Counted from the first letter of the stretch, positions 1 through 6,741 are shown. The stretch is DNA of 8,343 bases from Chitinophagaceae bacterium (GCA_947472635.1 CANJDY010000110.1:1-8343); one strand, 5' to 3'. Numbers and translations: made by a program. Notes: generated by a model from the letters alone, not told the origin.

Positions 1-204
1 CAATTTAAGGAGGGACTAGAAAAACTTACCCAAGTTGATATTGCCAAATATTTAGAAAAAAATGGGGACATTGCAGATGTAGCCGTTTTAAGAAATAATT
101 TGGATGAAAGTAATTTGCCTAGCCAGGATGATTACTTACTCGATGAAACAACCCTTGATAACTTTTTAAAAAAAATTAATACTAATAATCGAATAAATAA
201 TTAG
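1..204 (+). CDS. C-terminal part of an unrecognised protein
   Basis: An open frame enters from the left edge in frame 1 and ends at TAG (202-204), directly followed by a second in-frame TAG (205-207). The 67 visible residues are hydrophilic and acidic, with Leu/Ile spaced as in helices and an Asn-rich tail ending in NNRINN. No membrane segment or catalytic motif is visible in this part. I do not recognise the family. In Bacteroidota, Spy/CpxP-like genes such as the one that follows often sit behind an ECF sigma factor gene and a small regulatory or anti-sigma-like gene, so this could be that middle gene. That is inference from context only, since the N-terminal part lies outside the window. 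Reading frame and stop are secure; function is unknown. Confidence 0.75.
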   Translation, partial: QFKEGLEKLTQVDIAKYLEKNGDIADVAVLRNNLDESNLPSQDDYLLDETTLDNFLKKINTNNRINN

Positions 205-210
205 TAGGAA

Positions 211-303
211 ATGAAAAGCAAACTATCCAGGATAAAGTCGATTGGCGACGAAGATTCACTTTGGTTAGATTGTTCACTCCCGACTTTAAATAAAATAAGA
301 TGA
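211..303 (+). CDS. Possible 30-aa ORF coupled to the next gene
   Basis: An ATG seven bases after the upstream stop opens a 30-codon frame, beginning MKSKLSRIKS and ending LNKIR. Its TGA overlaps the ATG of the following gene as ATGA (300-303). It is in the same frame as the upstream gene, separated from it only by TAG TAG GAA. AGGAA (206-210) abuts the ATG, too close for a normal Shine-Dalgarno. The peptide is basic at its start and has no membrane segment. It could be a coupling leader for the Spy-like gene, a remnant of a longer upstream protein, or chance. The ATGA overlap is the only positive sign, so it is listed with low confidence. Confidence 0.25.
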   Translation: MKSKLSRIKSIGDEDSLWLDCSLPTLNKIR

Positions 304-752
304 AAAAGATTTACTTATTGTTAGTGTTGGTTAGCATTGCTGGTTTTGTAAAAGCCCAGGAAGATAGCCCACTTGCCAGTGAAAAAAAACAGCAGGGAAT
401 TGATGCGCTGAAAGTAGCCTTTATAAGTAAGGAGCTGGAGCTTACGCCAGATGAAGCACAAAAATTTTGGCCGGTTTATAACCAATATGCAAAAGAATTA
501 AAAACAACCCTTACGCATGACAATGATGCGCTAGATAGGGATGAAAAAGTACTGAACTTAAGAAAAAGTTATAGAGATCAATTTTCAAAAGTATTGGGTC
601 AGCCAAGAATGAACAAGATTTTTAATGCAGAAGGGAGGTTTCGGAATTTATTAATAAAATCCATGCGCAACCAAAACCAGCGAAGCCCAATCAACCGGCA
701 GGAGAAGGGCATTGGACCAAGGCCTGGACCTGGTCCAGAAAGAGGGCATTAA
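300..752 (+). CDS. Secreted Spy/CpxP-like protein (ECF-sigma-associated sensor type)
   Basis: This 150-residue protein has a Sec signal peptide: Lys2-Lys3, a hydrophobic core at residues 4-16, and a likely cut near residue 19 or 20 (VKA-Q-E), so the mature form is periplasmic. The mature part is highly charged and helical. The segment around residues 37-65 (LKVAFISKELELTPDEAQKFWPVY, here shown only as its key parts LKVAFISKEL, LTPDEAQKFW and PVYNQY) matches the Bacteroidota Spy/CpxP-like family, often labelled 'sensor of ECF-type sigma factor' or 'periplasmic heavy metal sensor'. Residues 90-125 form the second half of the helical unit, and the tail (139-150) is Pro/Gly/Arg-rich. Family members are thought to act as stress-related periplasmic chaperones or sensors; the ligand here is unknown. 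The start is supported by the signal peptide. The gene lies downstream of an unrecognised gene on the same strand and ends before a strong hairpin. Confidence 0.8.
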   Translation: MKKIYLLLVLVSIAGFVKAQEDSPLASEKKQQGIDALKVAFISKELELTPDEAQKFWPVYNQYAKELKTTLTHDNDALDRDEKVLNLRKSYRDQFSKVLGQPRMNKIFNAEGRFRNLLIKSMRNQNQRSPINRQEKGIGPRPGPGPERGH

Positions 753-764
753 ATGAAAACGATT

Positions 765-808
765 TTGTTTCCGGTGAGTCACCCTTCGGGGTGACTCACT
801 GGAAACAA
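765..808. terminator. Strong UUCG hairpin between convergent genes
   Basis: An almost perfect 20-bp stem closes on a TTCG tetraloop (785-788) flanked by C and G, the very stable cUUCGg loop. The inner arms are GTGAGTCACCC (774-784) and GGGTGACTCAC (789-799); the outer arms are TTGTTTCC (765-772) and GGAAACAA (801-808). Position 773/800 is G-T, which pairs as G-U in plus-strand RNA but is a C-A mismatch in minus-strand RNA. No T-run follows on the plus strand. On the minus strand the following bases are moderately T-rich (CGTTTTCATTT). It lies between the stop of the Spy-like gene (752) and the stop of the hydrolase (830), so it probably ends transcription from both sides. Confidence 0.8.
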
Positions 809-829
809 CCAAGAAATAGGAACGGGCTT

Positions 830-1573
830 TTAAAAAGTAAATACCGGTGTTGTAATATCATGATAGAATAAAAAAGTCCAATTTTCCTGCTGCCCCTGCA
901 ACCACCACTGTTGCCTTAATTCCATGCACTTTTTACCGTCAAAATCATACTTGGCTACCAACCTACTTTTCATTTGCTGAAGTTGAGGAGCAACATCTCC
1001 TCCAAAGAAAATTTTTTGCCCTGCTTCTTCTACCCAAAATACCTGGTGATGGGGCGAATGTCCACCCACTACTTCATAGCTAATATACTCATCAATGACC
1101 CCCTTCTCGGAAGTGATCATTACTTGGTCCGAATTGGCCAATAGATCCAAAGAACTTGCGGCATAAGAAGGGTTTTCCTTTTGCAAAGTTTCGTCCAGCT
1201 CATCTTTGTTTACATAATAGATTGCATGGGGAAAATTAAAAAATTGCTGGTGCAATACCTTGTCTTCAGTACTAATACCACCAGAATGGTCCTTATGCAA
1301 ATGACTCATCAATACTTTGGTGACCTCAAGTGGATTTATGCCATTGTTCAATAAATTTTGATGGATCTGTAATACACCTTCGCTATTGCTAAAGCCTAAA
1401 CCGGTATCTATCACAATAATATCTTTCGACGTTACAATACAAAAAGGCTGAATTTCTACTAGTAAACTACCAATAGCCCTTTGCTGTAAATCATCCTTCA
1501 CTTTATCAAAAGGTATAAACTGTTTGGTTTTATCAATCGTAAAAGCACCTTCACTTAATGGAATAATTTTCAT
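830..1573 (-). CDS. Metallo-beta-lactamase-fold hydrolase
   Basis: This is a 247-residue MBL-fold protein, numbered from the ATG at 1573-1571. All usual metal ligands are visible: H91-x-H93-x-D95-H96 (SHLHKDHSGG), H172 (GGHSPHH), D193 (FFGGDVAP) and H238 (FYHDI). The strand before the motif (IVIDTGLG, residues 53-60) is also typical. The full ligand set points to a two-metal hydrolase of the broad lactonase/glyoxalase-II-like group; the substrate cannot be told from sequence. No signal peptide is seen, so it is probably cytoplasmic. The frame could start five codons earlier at a GTG (1588-1586), but the ATG is preferred: MKIIPL begins the first beta strand, and AAGGG lies just before it. That AAGGG is inside a hairpin arm. 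The gene follows rodA by 131 nt on the same strand and may be its last co-transcribed gene. Confidence 0.85.
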   Translation of the reverse strand: MKIIPLSEGAFTIDKTKQFIPFDKVKDDLQQRAIGSLLVEIQPFCIVTSKDIIVIDTGLGFSNSEGVLQIHQNLLNNGINPLEVTKVLMSHLHKDHSGGISTEDKVLHQQFFNFPHAIYYVNKDELDETLQKENPSYAASSLDLLANSDQVMITSEKGVIDEYISYEVVGGHSPHHQVFWVEEAGQKIFFGGDVAPQLQQMKSRLVAKYDFDGKKCMELRQQWWLQGQQENWTFLFYHDITTPVFTF

Positions 1574-1574
1574 A

Positions 1575-1596
1575 GCCCTTGGGCCCACAGAAGGGC
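1575..1596 (-). promoter_or_regulatory. Hairpin covering the hydrolase ribosome binding site
   Basis: In minus-strand RNA, GCCCTT (1596-1591) can pair with AAGGGC (1580-1575) across a 10-base loop that itself contains GGGCCC. The AAGGG in the 3' arm is the only Shine-Dalgarno-like sequence before the ATG at 1573, and the arm ends one base upstream of that ATG. Folding would hide the site and the alternative GTG start. The pairing is seen directly; a regulatory effect is inferred. Confidence 0.35.
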
Positions 1597-1669
1597 AATT
1601 GTAGACTCCCGTATAACAAGGAGTAGATTTGTGTAATATTGTTTGTTTGTAAAGTTAAATCATTAGCAG

Positions 1670-1686
1670 CAGTGAATTGTTCACTG
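1670..1686. repeat. Short perfect inverted repeat after rodA
   Basis: The arms CAGTGAA (1670-1676) and TTCACTG (1680-1686) are perfect inverted repeats with a 3-base spacer, starting 18 nt past the rodA stop on the minus strand. They could be a weak hairpin terminator or processing site, or a small operator in front of the hydrolase gene. No T-run follows on the minus strand, so a normal intrinsic terminator is doubtful. Confidence 0.35.
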
Positions 1687-1704
1687 TATTTTGAAACGAA
1701 ATTC

Positions 1705-3057
1705 TTACCGAAGCACCATTTGCCTATCGGCATCCAATCTTATCAAAATGAAAAGCAACACAGTAAAGGTTAATAATGAAGATCCTCCATAACTCAATAA
1801 TGGCAGGGTAATGCCGATTACCGGAGCCAATCCAATCGTAACAGAAATATTAACCGCCACATGAAAGAATATAATACTGGCTACACAATAGGCATATACC
1901 CGGCTGAATGTACTTCTTTGCCGCTCAGCAATATTGATAACCCGAAAAATCAGCCCCATATACAACAACATTAATAAGGTACTTCCCAAAAATCCAAAGT
2001 TTTCACCGACAGAGGTGAAAATAAAATCGGTATGCTGTTCAGGTACAAAGTCACCCTGTGTTTGTGTTCCTTTCAAAAAGCCTTTTCCAACAACACCTCC
2101 GGAACCTATCGCAATTTTTGATTGCTTTACATTATAGTTTTGCTGGGCATTTTTTTTCTGCTTTGCCTTTTGATCTTCCTGATTGGAAAGTCCGGCTGTG
2201 TTACTGTCCGCAAATGGATTGTCTACTCCCACCATACTAAAGATCCTGTCTGCTTGGTAAGGTTTAAATACATGTTTAAATGCAAAAGGGACCACCACCC
2301 CAACAAAAACCGAACAAAACACCCATACACCAATCACCCATCCTAGCAAGTGCTTATTGCGTTTTAATTGCCTTCGGCTAAAATAAATAAAAATAATTGC
2401 TAACAATAAAAAAGCGATCAGCAGTGTGAATGGAGAAAATAAAAGGGAGGCAATTAATAATATTGCCATCGCAAAACCCGTGACCAGATAACCGGGTGGC
2501 AACCCTTCACGGTACATAGGAATCAGAAATGAAAAATAAACCAGTGCTAATCCTGTTTCGCCTTGCAAGATAGAAAAAGCGGCAGGGGTAAATGAAATGG
2601 CGGCTGCAATTAGTTGCGACTGGGATTTTCTGAAATTCATATCTGGCATGGACAAATATTTTGCCAATGCCAGGGAGGTGAAAATTTTGCATAATTCCAC
2701 CGGCTGCAGGTTAATAAAACCCAAAGGGATCCAACTCTTAGATCCCTTGATTTCTTTCCCCAATACAAAAGTTGCCAATATCAACACAATGCCTGCGAGA
2801 TAAGCGATATTTGCCGTGGCGGTAAACAGTTTGCTATCTGTTAATAAAATTACAATGGCCACCGCAATGCAAACCGCAAAATATAAAAACTGCTTGCTAT
2901 AATTTTTTTTGAAGCCCAAAAAGCTTTCTATCACACCGTCTGTGGCACGATATTCTACCGAAAAAATACAGAGCAGCCCAATCATTACCAGTAGGACATA
3001 CAACCATATCATTACCCAATCAATTCCTTTTCCTAAAGCGGGATTTTTTTGATACAT
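1705..3057 (-). CDS. rodA: Rod-shape SEDS glycosyltransferase RodA
   Basis: This is a 450-residue polytopic membrane protein of the SEDS family, which polymerises lipid II into glycan strands during cell elongation together with PBP2. Hydrophobic segments begin at residue 13 and continue to residue 440. Key motifs are KGSKSWI (104-110, Trp109 matching the conserved tryptophan of RodA proteins), QSKIAIGSGG (312-321), the TQTQ..FVPEQHTDFIF block (331-347) with the conserved Asp344, and APVIGITLPLLSYGGSS (411-427). The protein is longer than the roughly 370 residues of E. coli RodA. Part of the excess is a Lys/Gln/Asn-rich insertion at about residues 283-306. The motif usually written QPDxGxALV reads QGETGLALV here. 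The ATG start is preceded by an A/T-rich tract (TTTTAAAAG) rather than a clear Shine-Dalgarno. It sits 38 nt after mrdA, its functional partner. Confidence 0.95.
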   Translation of the reverse strand: MYQKNPALGKGIDWVMIWLYVLLVMIGLLCIFSVEYRATDGVIESFLGFKKNYSKQFLYFAVCIAVAIVILLTDSKLFTATANIAYLAGIVLILATFVLGKEIKGSKSWIPLGFINLQPVELCKIFTSLALAKYLSMPDMNFRKSQSQLIAAAISFTPAAFSILQGETGLALVYFSFLIPMYREGLPPGYLVTGFAMAILLIASLLFSPFTLLIAFLLLAIIFIYFSRRQLKRNKHLLGWVIGVWVFCSVFVGVVVPFAFKHVFKPYQADRIFSMVGVDNPFADSNTAGLSNQEDQKAKQKKNAQQNYNVKQSKIAIGSGGVVGKGFLKGTQTQGDFVPEQHTDFIFTSVGENFGFLGSTLLMLLYMGLIFRVINIAERQRSTFSRVYAYCVASIIFFHVAVNISVTIGLAPVIGITLPLLSYGGSSLLTFTVLLFILIRLDADRQMVLR

Positions 3058-3095
3058 CTTTTAAAATAAAAATAGCTTGTTACAATGACGCCCTT

Positions 3096-5234
3096 TTAAT
3101 TTTTGACGGAATCTTTCGCTGACCCTTTTCTTTTTTCATCCGGCAATATTGCTTCGACAGTACCTTTCACAGAAAAAGGACTACTGTCTCTTTTGGGCAG
3201 CCCTCCCTTGATTGGTTCTTTATCCTTTTTTAACTTATCGAGTGCTTCCTTTTCATCTTCCTCATCCAATCCCATAGTGTCAGTTATTTTCTTGATATAG
3301 CCTTTGGCTAACAAATAAGCTGAATCCTTGATATGGCGCATCGAATCCTGCTTTCGGATTTCACTAAATATTCTAGGAGGTATTAAATTGAGCGTGGATA
3401 GTTGTTCAATTTGATCCAGTCTACCCTTATCGATGATGGAGTCTTTTAGGAATTTCTCAATCAGTAACCCAACGATGGGTGCCGCATAGGTGCCCCCAAA
3501 TTTCCCGCTATTTTCCACCACACACATGATGGCAATTTTTGGATTCTCCCGGGGAGCAAAGCCGCAGAAAAAAGCATGGTTGGGTTGTTTTACTGATCCG
3601 ATATAATTTTCAACGGTCCCCGTTTTTCCACAGATTTTGATTCCTGCTACCTTAGCAGCCATACCAGTACCCCGGTCAACCACCCCCTGCATTCCATCAT
3701 ATACAGCTTCAAATACACTATCCGGAATATCGGATGTATTGTGCTTTACCTTGTATTTTGACAATAGGTCAAACTGGTCGCCCCCTTCAATTGAATCCAC
3801 CAAATGGGGTATTTTATACCAGCCTTTATTGGCAATAAATGCCATTTCATTAGCAACTTGTATTGGGGTTACATTTACCTCTCCTTGACCAATACTTACC
3901 GAACGAAAAGTACAATAATTCCAATGGCCGGCTCCATAAATTTTATTGTAATGAACGGGTGTTGGAATATTGCCCGCCTTTTCACCCGGCACATCAACCC
4001 CCAATTTATGTCCCAATCCGAAGGCATACATATATCGATCCCATGCTGCTAAACTGCTATCTACATTCGGATATTTTGGATTATTAATTACTTTTTGCAT
4101 CACATTGGCAAAATAAGTATTATCGGAAATCGTAATAGCACTGCGCAAATCAAATACCCCTTTATCCAAACATTTCATTGGTTTTGCACTTCCACAACCA
4201 AAGAATGCACCCGAACAGGCAAATCTCGTATTTGTTTCAATTACCCCTTCGTGCAATCCAATTAGTGCTTGCAAGGTTTTAAAGGTAGACCCCGGCGAAT
4301 AAATGGCACTCACCGTTCGGTTGTAAAGTGGGAGCGCTGGATTCAACAATAATTCTGCAATATGCTTTTTTCTGGTAGCCCCTGTTAATAATTTTGGCTT
4401 GAAGGTAGGGCTACTTACCATCGCTAATATGCCGCCTGTTTTGGGATCCACTGCTACGATTGCCCCCAGCTTGTTTTCCATTAATTTTTCTCCTAATGCC
4501 TGCAGTTCTATATCCAGAGCGAGGTGCATATTATCGCCGGCGATGGCCGACGTGTCATATTTACCATTCTCCAACCGATCAGTCAACCTGTTTTTATTAT
4601 CCCGCTTCCAATATTCAATTCCACGCTGACCCATCAATACTTTTTCATAGGTTCTCTCCAAACCCGTTTTCCCTGCATAATCACCTAACTGGTATCCTTC
4701 CGTGATATGGCGCTTTAAAAAACTACTATCCACCTCCGACAAATACCCTAGAATATTTCCGCCAGCATCCACTGGATAACTTCTCACAGGACGTTCCTGC
4801 AGATAAAAGCCTGGAGCAAATTTATACATGGCCTCATTGAGCATGGCCATTTTTTCATCTGTTAATAATGCATCAAAAATGGATGGCCTGCTTCTGCCAT
4901 TTTTAACAATTACTTCCACTACTCTTTTTGCAAATAGCGCAGTGTCGATCTCCAAGATTTTACACAAGGAGGTCGTGTCAATTCCTTTTAATTTATTAGG
5001 CAAAATCATTAAATCGTAGATCGTCATATTTTGCAAAATTGCTTTTCGATGACGGTCATATACAATTCCTCTATCAGGGTAAATTACTTTTCTGAATTTT
5101 CCCTGATCATCCGCCATTATTTTATACTTTGAAGAGAAAATTTGCAGGTTGGCCAGTTGGAATATGATGATTACAAACATGCCAGCAAACACTAGCATAA
5201 TCACATTTTTTCGGGACTGGTTAAAAGCTGACAA
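3096..5234 (-). CDS. mrdA: Penicillin-binding protein 2 (elongasome transpeptidase)
   Basis: This 712-residue class B PBP cross-links peptidoglycan with RodA in the elongasome. It has an N-terminal membrane anchor (about residues 11-31), a pedestal/dimerisation domain (about 45-230, including the R1 motif PDRGIVYDR at 53-61 and GKTGLERTYE at 188-197) and a transpeptidase domain with all three motifs: S316-T-F-K319, S370-D-N372 and K537-T-G539. After about residue 600 there is a charged, Lys/Asp/Glu-rich C-terminal tail of some 110 residues. The start is TTG (5234-5232). The frame stays open upstream into the end of mreD, but no ATG, GTG or TTG occurs there before a stop, and the next ATG (Met13) lies inside the anchor. 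The N-terminal FNQSRKN is typical of related PBP2 proteins, which supports the TTG. No Shine-Dalgarno precedes it. It is 85 nt after mreD. Confidence 0.93.
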   Translation of the reverse strand: MSAFNQSRKNVIMLVFAGMFVIIIFQLANLQIFSSKYKIMADDQGKFRKVIYPDRGIVYDRHRKAILQNMTIYDLMILPNKLKGIDTTSLCKILEIDTALFAKRVVEVIVKNGRSRPSIFDALLTDEKMAMLNEAMYKFAPGFYLQERPVRSYPVDAGGNILGYLSEVDSSFLKRHITEGYQLGDYAGKTGLERTYEKVLMGQRGIEYWKRDNKNRLTDRLENGKYDTSAIAGDNMHLALDIELQALGEKLMENKLGAIVAVDPKTGGILAMVSSPTFKPKLLTGATRKKHIAELLLNPALPLYNRTVSAIYSPGSTFKTLQALIGLHEGVIETNTRFACSGAFFGCGSAKPMKCLDKGVFDLRSAITISDNTYFANVMQKVINNPKYPNVDSSLAAWDRYMYAFGLGHKLGVDVPGEKAGNIPTPVHYNKIYGAGHWNYCTFRSVSIGQGEVNVTPIQVANEMAFIANKGWYKIPHLVDSIEGGDQFDLLSKYKVKHNTSDIPDSVFEAVYDGMQGVVDRGTGMAAKVAGIKICGKTGTVENYIGSVKQPNHAFFCGFAPRENPKIAIMCVVENSGKFGGTYAAPIVGLLIEKFLKDSIIDKGRLDQIEQLSTLNLIPPRIFSEIRKQDSMRHIKDSAYLLAKGYIKKITDTMGLDEEDEKEALDKLKKDKEPIKGGLPKRDSSPFSVKGTVEAILPDEKRKGSAKDSVKN

Positions 5235-5250
5235 GGGGATTTTGGCTATT

Positions 5251-5264
5251 GGTTGATGGTTGAT
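5251..5264. repeat. 7-bp tandem duplication upstream of mrdA
   Basis: GGTTGAT occurs twice head to tail (5251-5257, 5258-5264), in the mreD-mrdA gap 17 bases upstream of the mrdA TTG start. On the minus strand this reads ATCAACC twice. Two copies can arise by chance in AT-rich DNA. It is listed because a copy-number change would alter the frame relation between an upstream ATG (5284-5282) and mrdA. Confidence 0.6.
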
Positions 5265-5319
5265 AATTTTTTCAAGTTGATCATTTATATAATTCTTGCT
5301 CCACTCTATTCCGAATAAA

Positions 5320-5853
5320 TTATACTGTATTTGTTCGGAACTGTTGCTTACGAGAGAACAATAATTCGACTATAACGATCAGTAATAAACTGATAGCAGT
5401 TGACAGTAAAGTTTTTGTTATAAAATACCAGAAATTTCCAAATTGCAAAGCCTCTAGAAAAAAAAGCCAGCCATGGTGAACAAATGTAAGCATGCCCGCG
5501 TATACCAAGTAAGGGATAAAGCCCCCCATACTTTTTGCAGAAGGCTCCTCATAATTACTTTCTGCTCCTTCCTGTGGAATAAGTAAATTGATTAGGAAGG
5601 GGCGGAGATAAGCCAACAATACACAGGCAGCAGCATGAAAACCAGGATGGTGCCGAAAACTATCAAGGGTAAACCCCAATGCAAATGCAATTAGCATTTG
5701 AGCAGATCGGTTTAATTGAAAAGGCATCCACAAAATAAACAGAAAATAAATATATGGCGTAACCATATAATGCAAATGAATTCTATCCAGCACAAAAACC
5801 TGTACCAGGATAAGTAGAACGAAACGAAGTATGTTTTTTAACAGTGTACCCAT
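5320..5853 (-). CDS. mreD: Rod-shape-determining membrane protein MreD
   Basis: This 177-residue, very hydrophobic protein has about five or six membrane segments (roughly 8-24, 33-47, 51-66, 70-92, 112-135, 142-165). MreD is the inner-membrane partner of MreC and helps link cytoplasmic MreB to the wall synthases. The segment LGFTLDSFRHHPGFHAAAC (59-77), followed by AYLRP (81-85), matches the conserved core of Bacteroidota MreD, where a Gly-x-x-x-Asp and a GxHAAA motif are usual. The polar loop at 94-110 (EGAESNYEEPSAK) is probably soluble. MreD diverges widely, so position between mreC and mrdA is a large part of the call. The ATG is 20 nt after the mreC stop. AGAAG about 8 nt upstream is at best a weak ribosome binding site. 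Confidence 0.9.
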   Translation of the reverse strand: MGTLLKNILRFVLLILVQVFVLDRIHLHYMVTPYIYFLFILWMPFQLNRSAQMLIAFALGFTLDSFRHHPGFHAAACVLLAYLRPFLINLLIPQEGAESNYEEPSAKSMGGFIPYLVYAGMLTFVHHGWLFFLEALQFGNFWYFITKTLLSTAISLLLIVIVELLFSRKQQFRTNTV

Positions 5854-5873
5854 TACTTATCTTCTAGAATCAA

Positions 5874-6734
5874 TTAATTATTAGTTTTATTATTTGCATT
5901 TTTTAATATCCGGTTAATTTCCTCTTTCTGAAAATTTTCAATCGAATAAACATATTGAAGGTTATAGAAATTAACCGTTGATTTTAGTTCAATGATAAAG
6001 TTATTAGTGCTTTTGTCATTCTGCACCTTATCAACGGTACCTACTAGTAACCCATATGGAAAGGTGGTGGTATAACCACTCGTAATAATAGTGTCGCCCT
6101 TGGCAACCCGGGCACTTTTTCGAATATCGATTAAGGATAGCCGATTCGGGTCTTTTCCATCCCAGATTACCTGTCCAGTTTCGCCTCCCTTTTTAAGCTT
6201 CACACTTATTTTACTGTCCTTATGTAATAAGCTCATTACTACAGCAAAATTTTCACTTACATCCGTAATAATACCCACCACTCCATTGTTGGGATCAACC
6301 ACCCCTTGATCCTTTGTTAACTGCTGAGCTGATCCTCTTTCCAATACGATAAAATTATTCTGAGCAGCAACGGAACTCGAAACCACTTTGGCAGAAAGAT
6401 ACAACCATTTTCTACGGCGACCCAATGAGTCTACTGCAAGGGTATCGGTGATGATTTTGGTGGAAGTATCTGGCCTTTCGAAATTTACTTTTAAAAGATT
6501 TCGTAACCGCTCATTTTCATTGGCGAGTTGGGTATTGGTATTCCTAAGTTGAAAAAAGTAATCGACCTTGTTGTACCGAGTATTTATTTTACCGGTAACC
6601 TCATTCATGAAAGCAGATGCCACTGCATTGTGATAAGTATTATAATGTACCAGTAAGTAAATAGAAAACCCCTGCAATAATACTAAGAGGATGAAATTAA
6701 AATATCTGCGAATAAACAAAAAAAGATTATGCAT
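5874..6734 (-). CDS. mreC: Rod-shape-determining protein MreC
   Basis: This 286-residue protein is anchored by one N-terminal membrane segment (about 12-30), followed by a coiled-coil stretch (about 57-84, with NTQLANENERLRNLL) and the two-barrel MreC domain (about 110-265). Recognisable blocks are QNNFIVLERGS (125-135), NNGVVGIITDVS (149-160) and TSGYTTTFPYGLLVGTV (218-234), the last corresponding to the usual TSGxxxxFPxGxxVGxV. MreC acts in the periplasm, binds PBP2 and connects it to MreB through MreD. The tail is Asn/Lys-rich. The ATG is backed by the best Shine-Dalgarno in the window, AGGAGGG with a 7-nt spacer, whereas most neighbours have none. It lies 121 nt after mreB, a gap that contains a hairpin competing with this site. 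Confidence 0.95.
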   Translation of the reverse strand: MHNLFLFIRRYFNFILLVLLQGFSIYLLVHYNTYHNAVASAFMNEVTGKINTRYNKVDYFFQLRNTNTQLANENERLRNLLKVNFERPDTSTKIITDTLAVDSLGRRRKWLYLSAKVVSSSVAAQNNFIVLERGSAQQLTKDQGVVDPNNGVVGIITDVSENFAVVMSLLHKDSKISVKLKKGGETGQVIWDGKDPNRLSLIDIRKSARVAKGDTIITSGYTTTFPYGLLVGTVDKVQNDKSTNNFIIELKSTVNFYNLQYVYSIENFQKEEINRILKNANNKTNN

Positions 6735-6741
6735 ACAGTAA

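Noticed and set aside
753..794. 13-codon ORF starting at the ATG right after the Spy-like stop
   Set aside because: It runs straight through the terminator hairpin and is too short to be meaningful.
1574..1588. GTG start giving the hydrolase five more residues
   Set aside because: The ATG at 1573 starts the first predicted beta strand and has AAGGG before it; the extra residues add nothing typical of the fold.
1624..1631. TAGATTTG, a plus-strand match to the TAnnTTTG promoter element
   Set aside because: No suitable -33 element at the right spacing and no plus-strand gene follows; rodA is antisense.
1644..1665. Minus-strand TAACTTTA as a promoter for the hydrolase
   Set aside because: The last consensus base is wrong and no TTG lies 17-23 nt upstream.
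1551..1733. 60-codon minus-strand frame bridging the rodA end and hydrolase start
   Set aside because: It overlaps both real genes in another frame and has no recognisable family or ribosome binding site.
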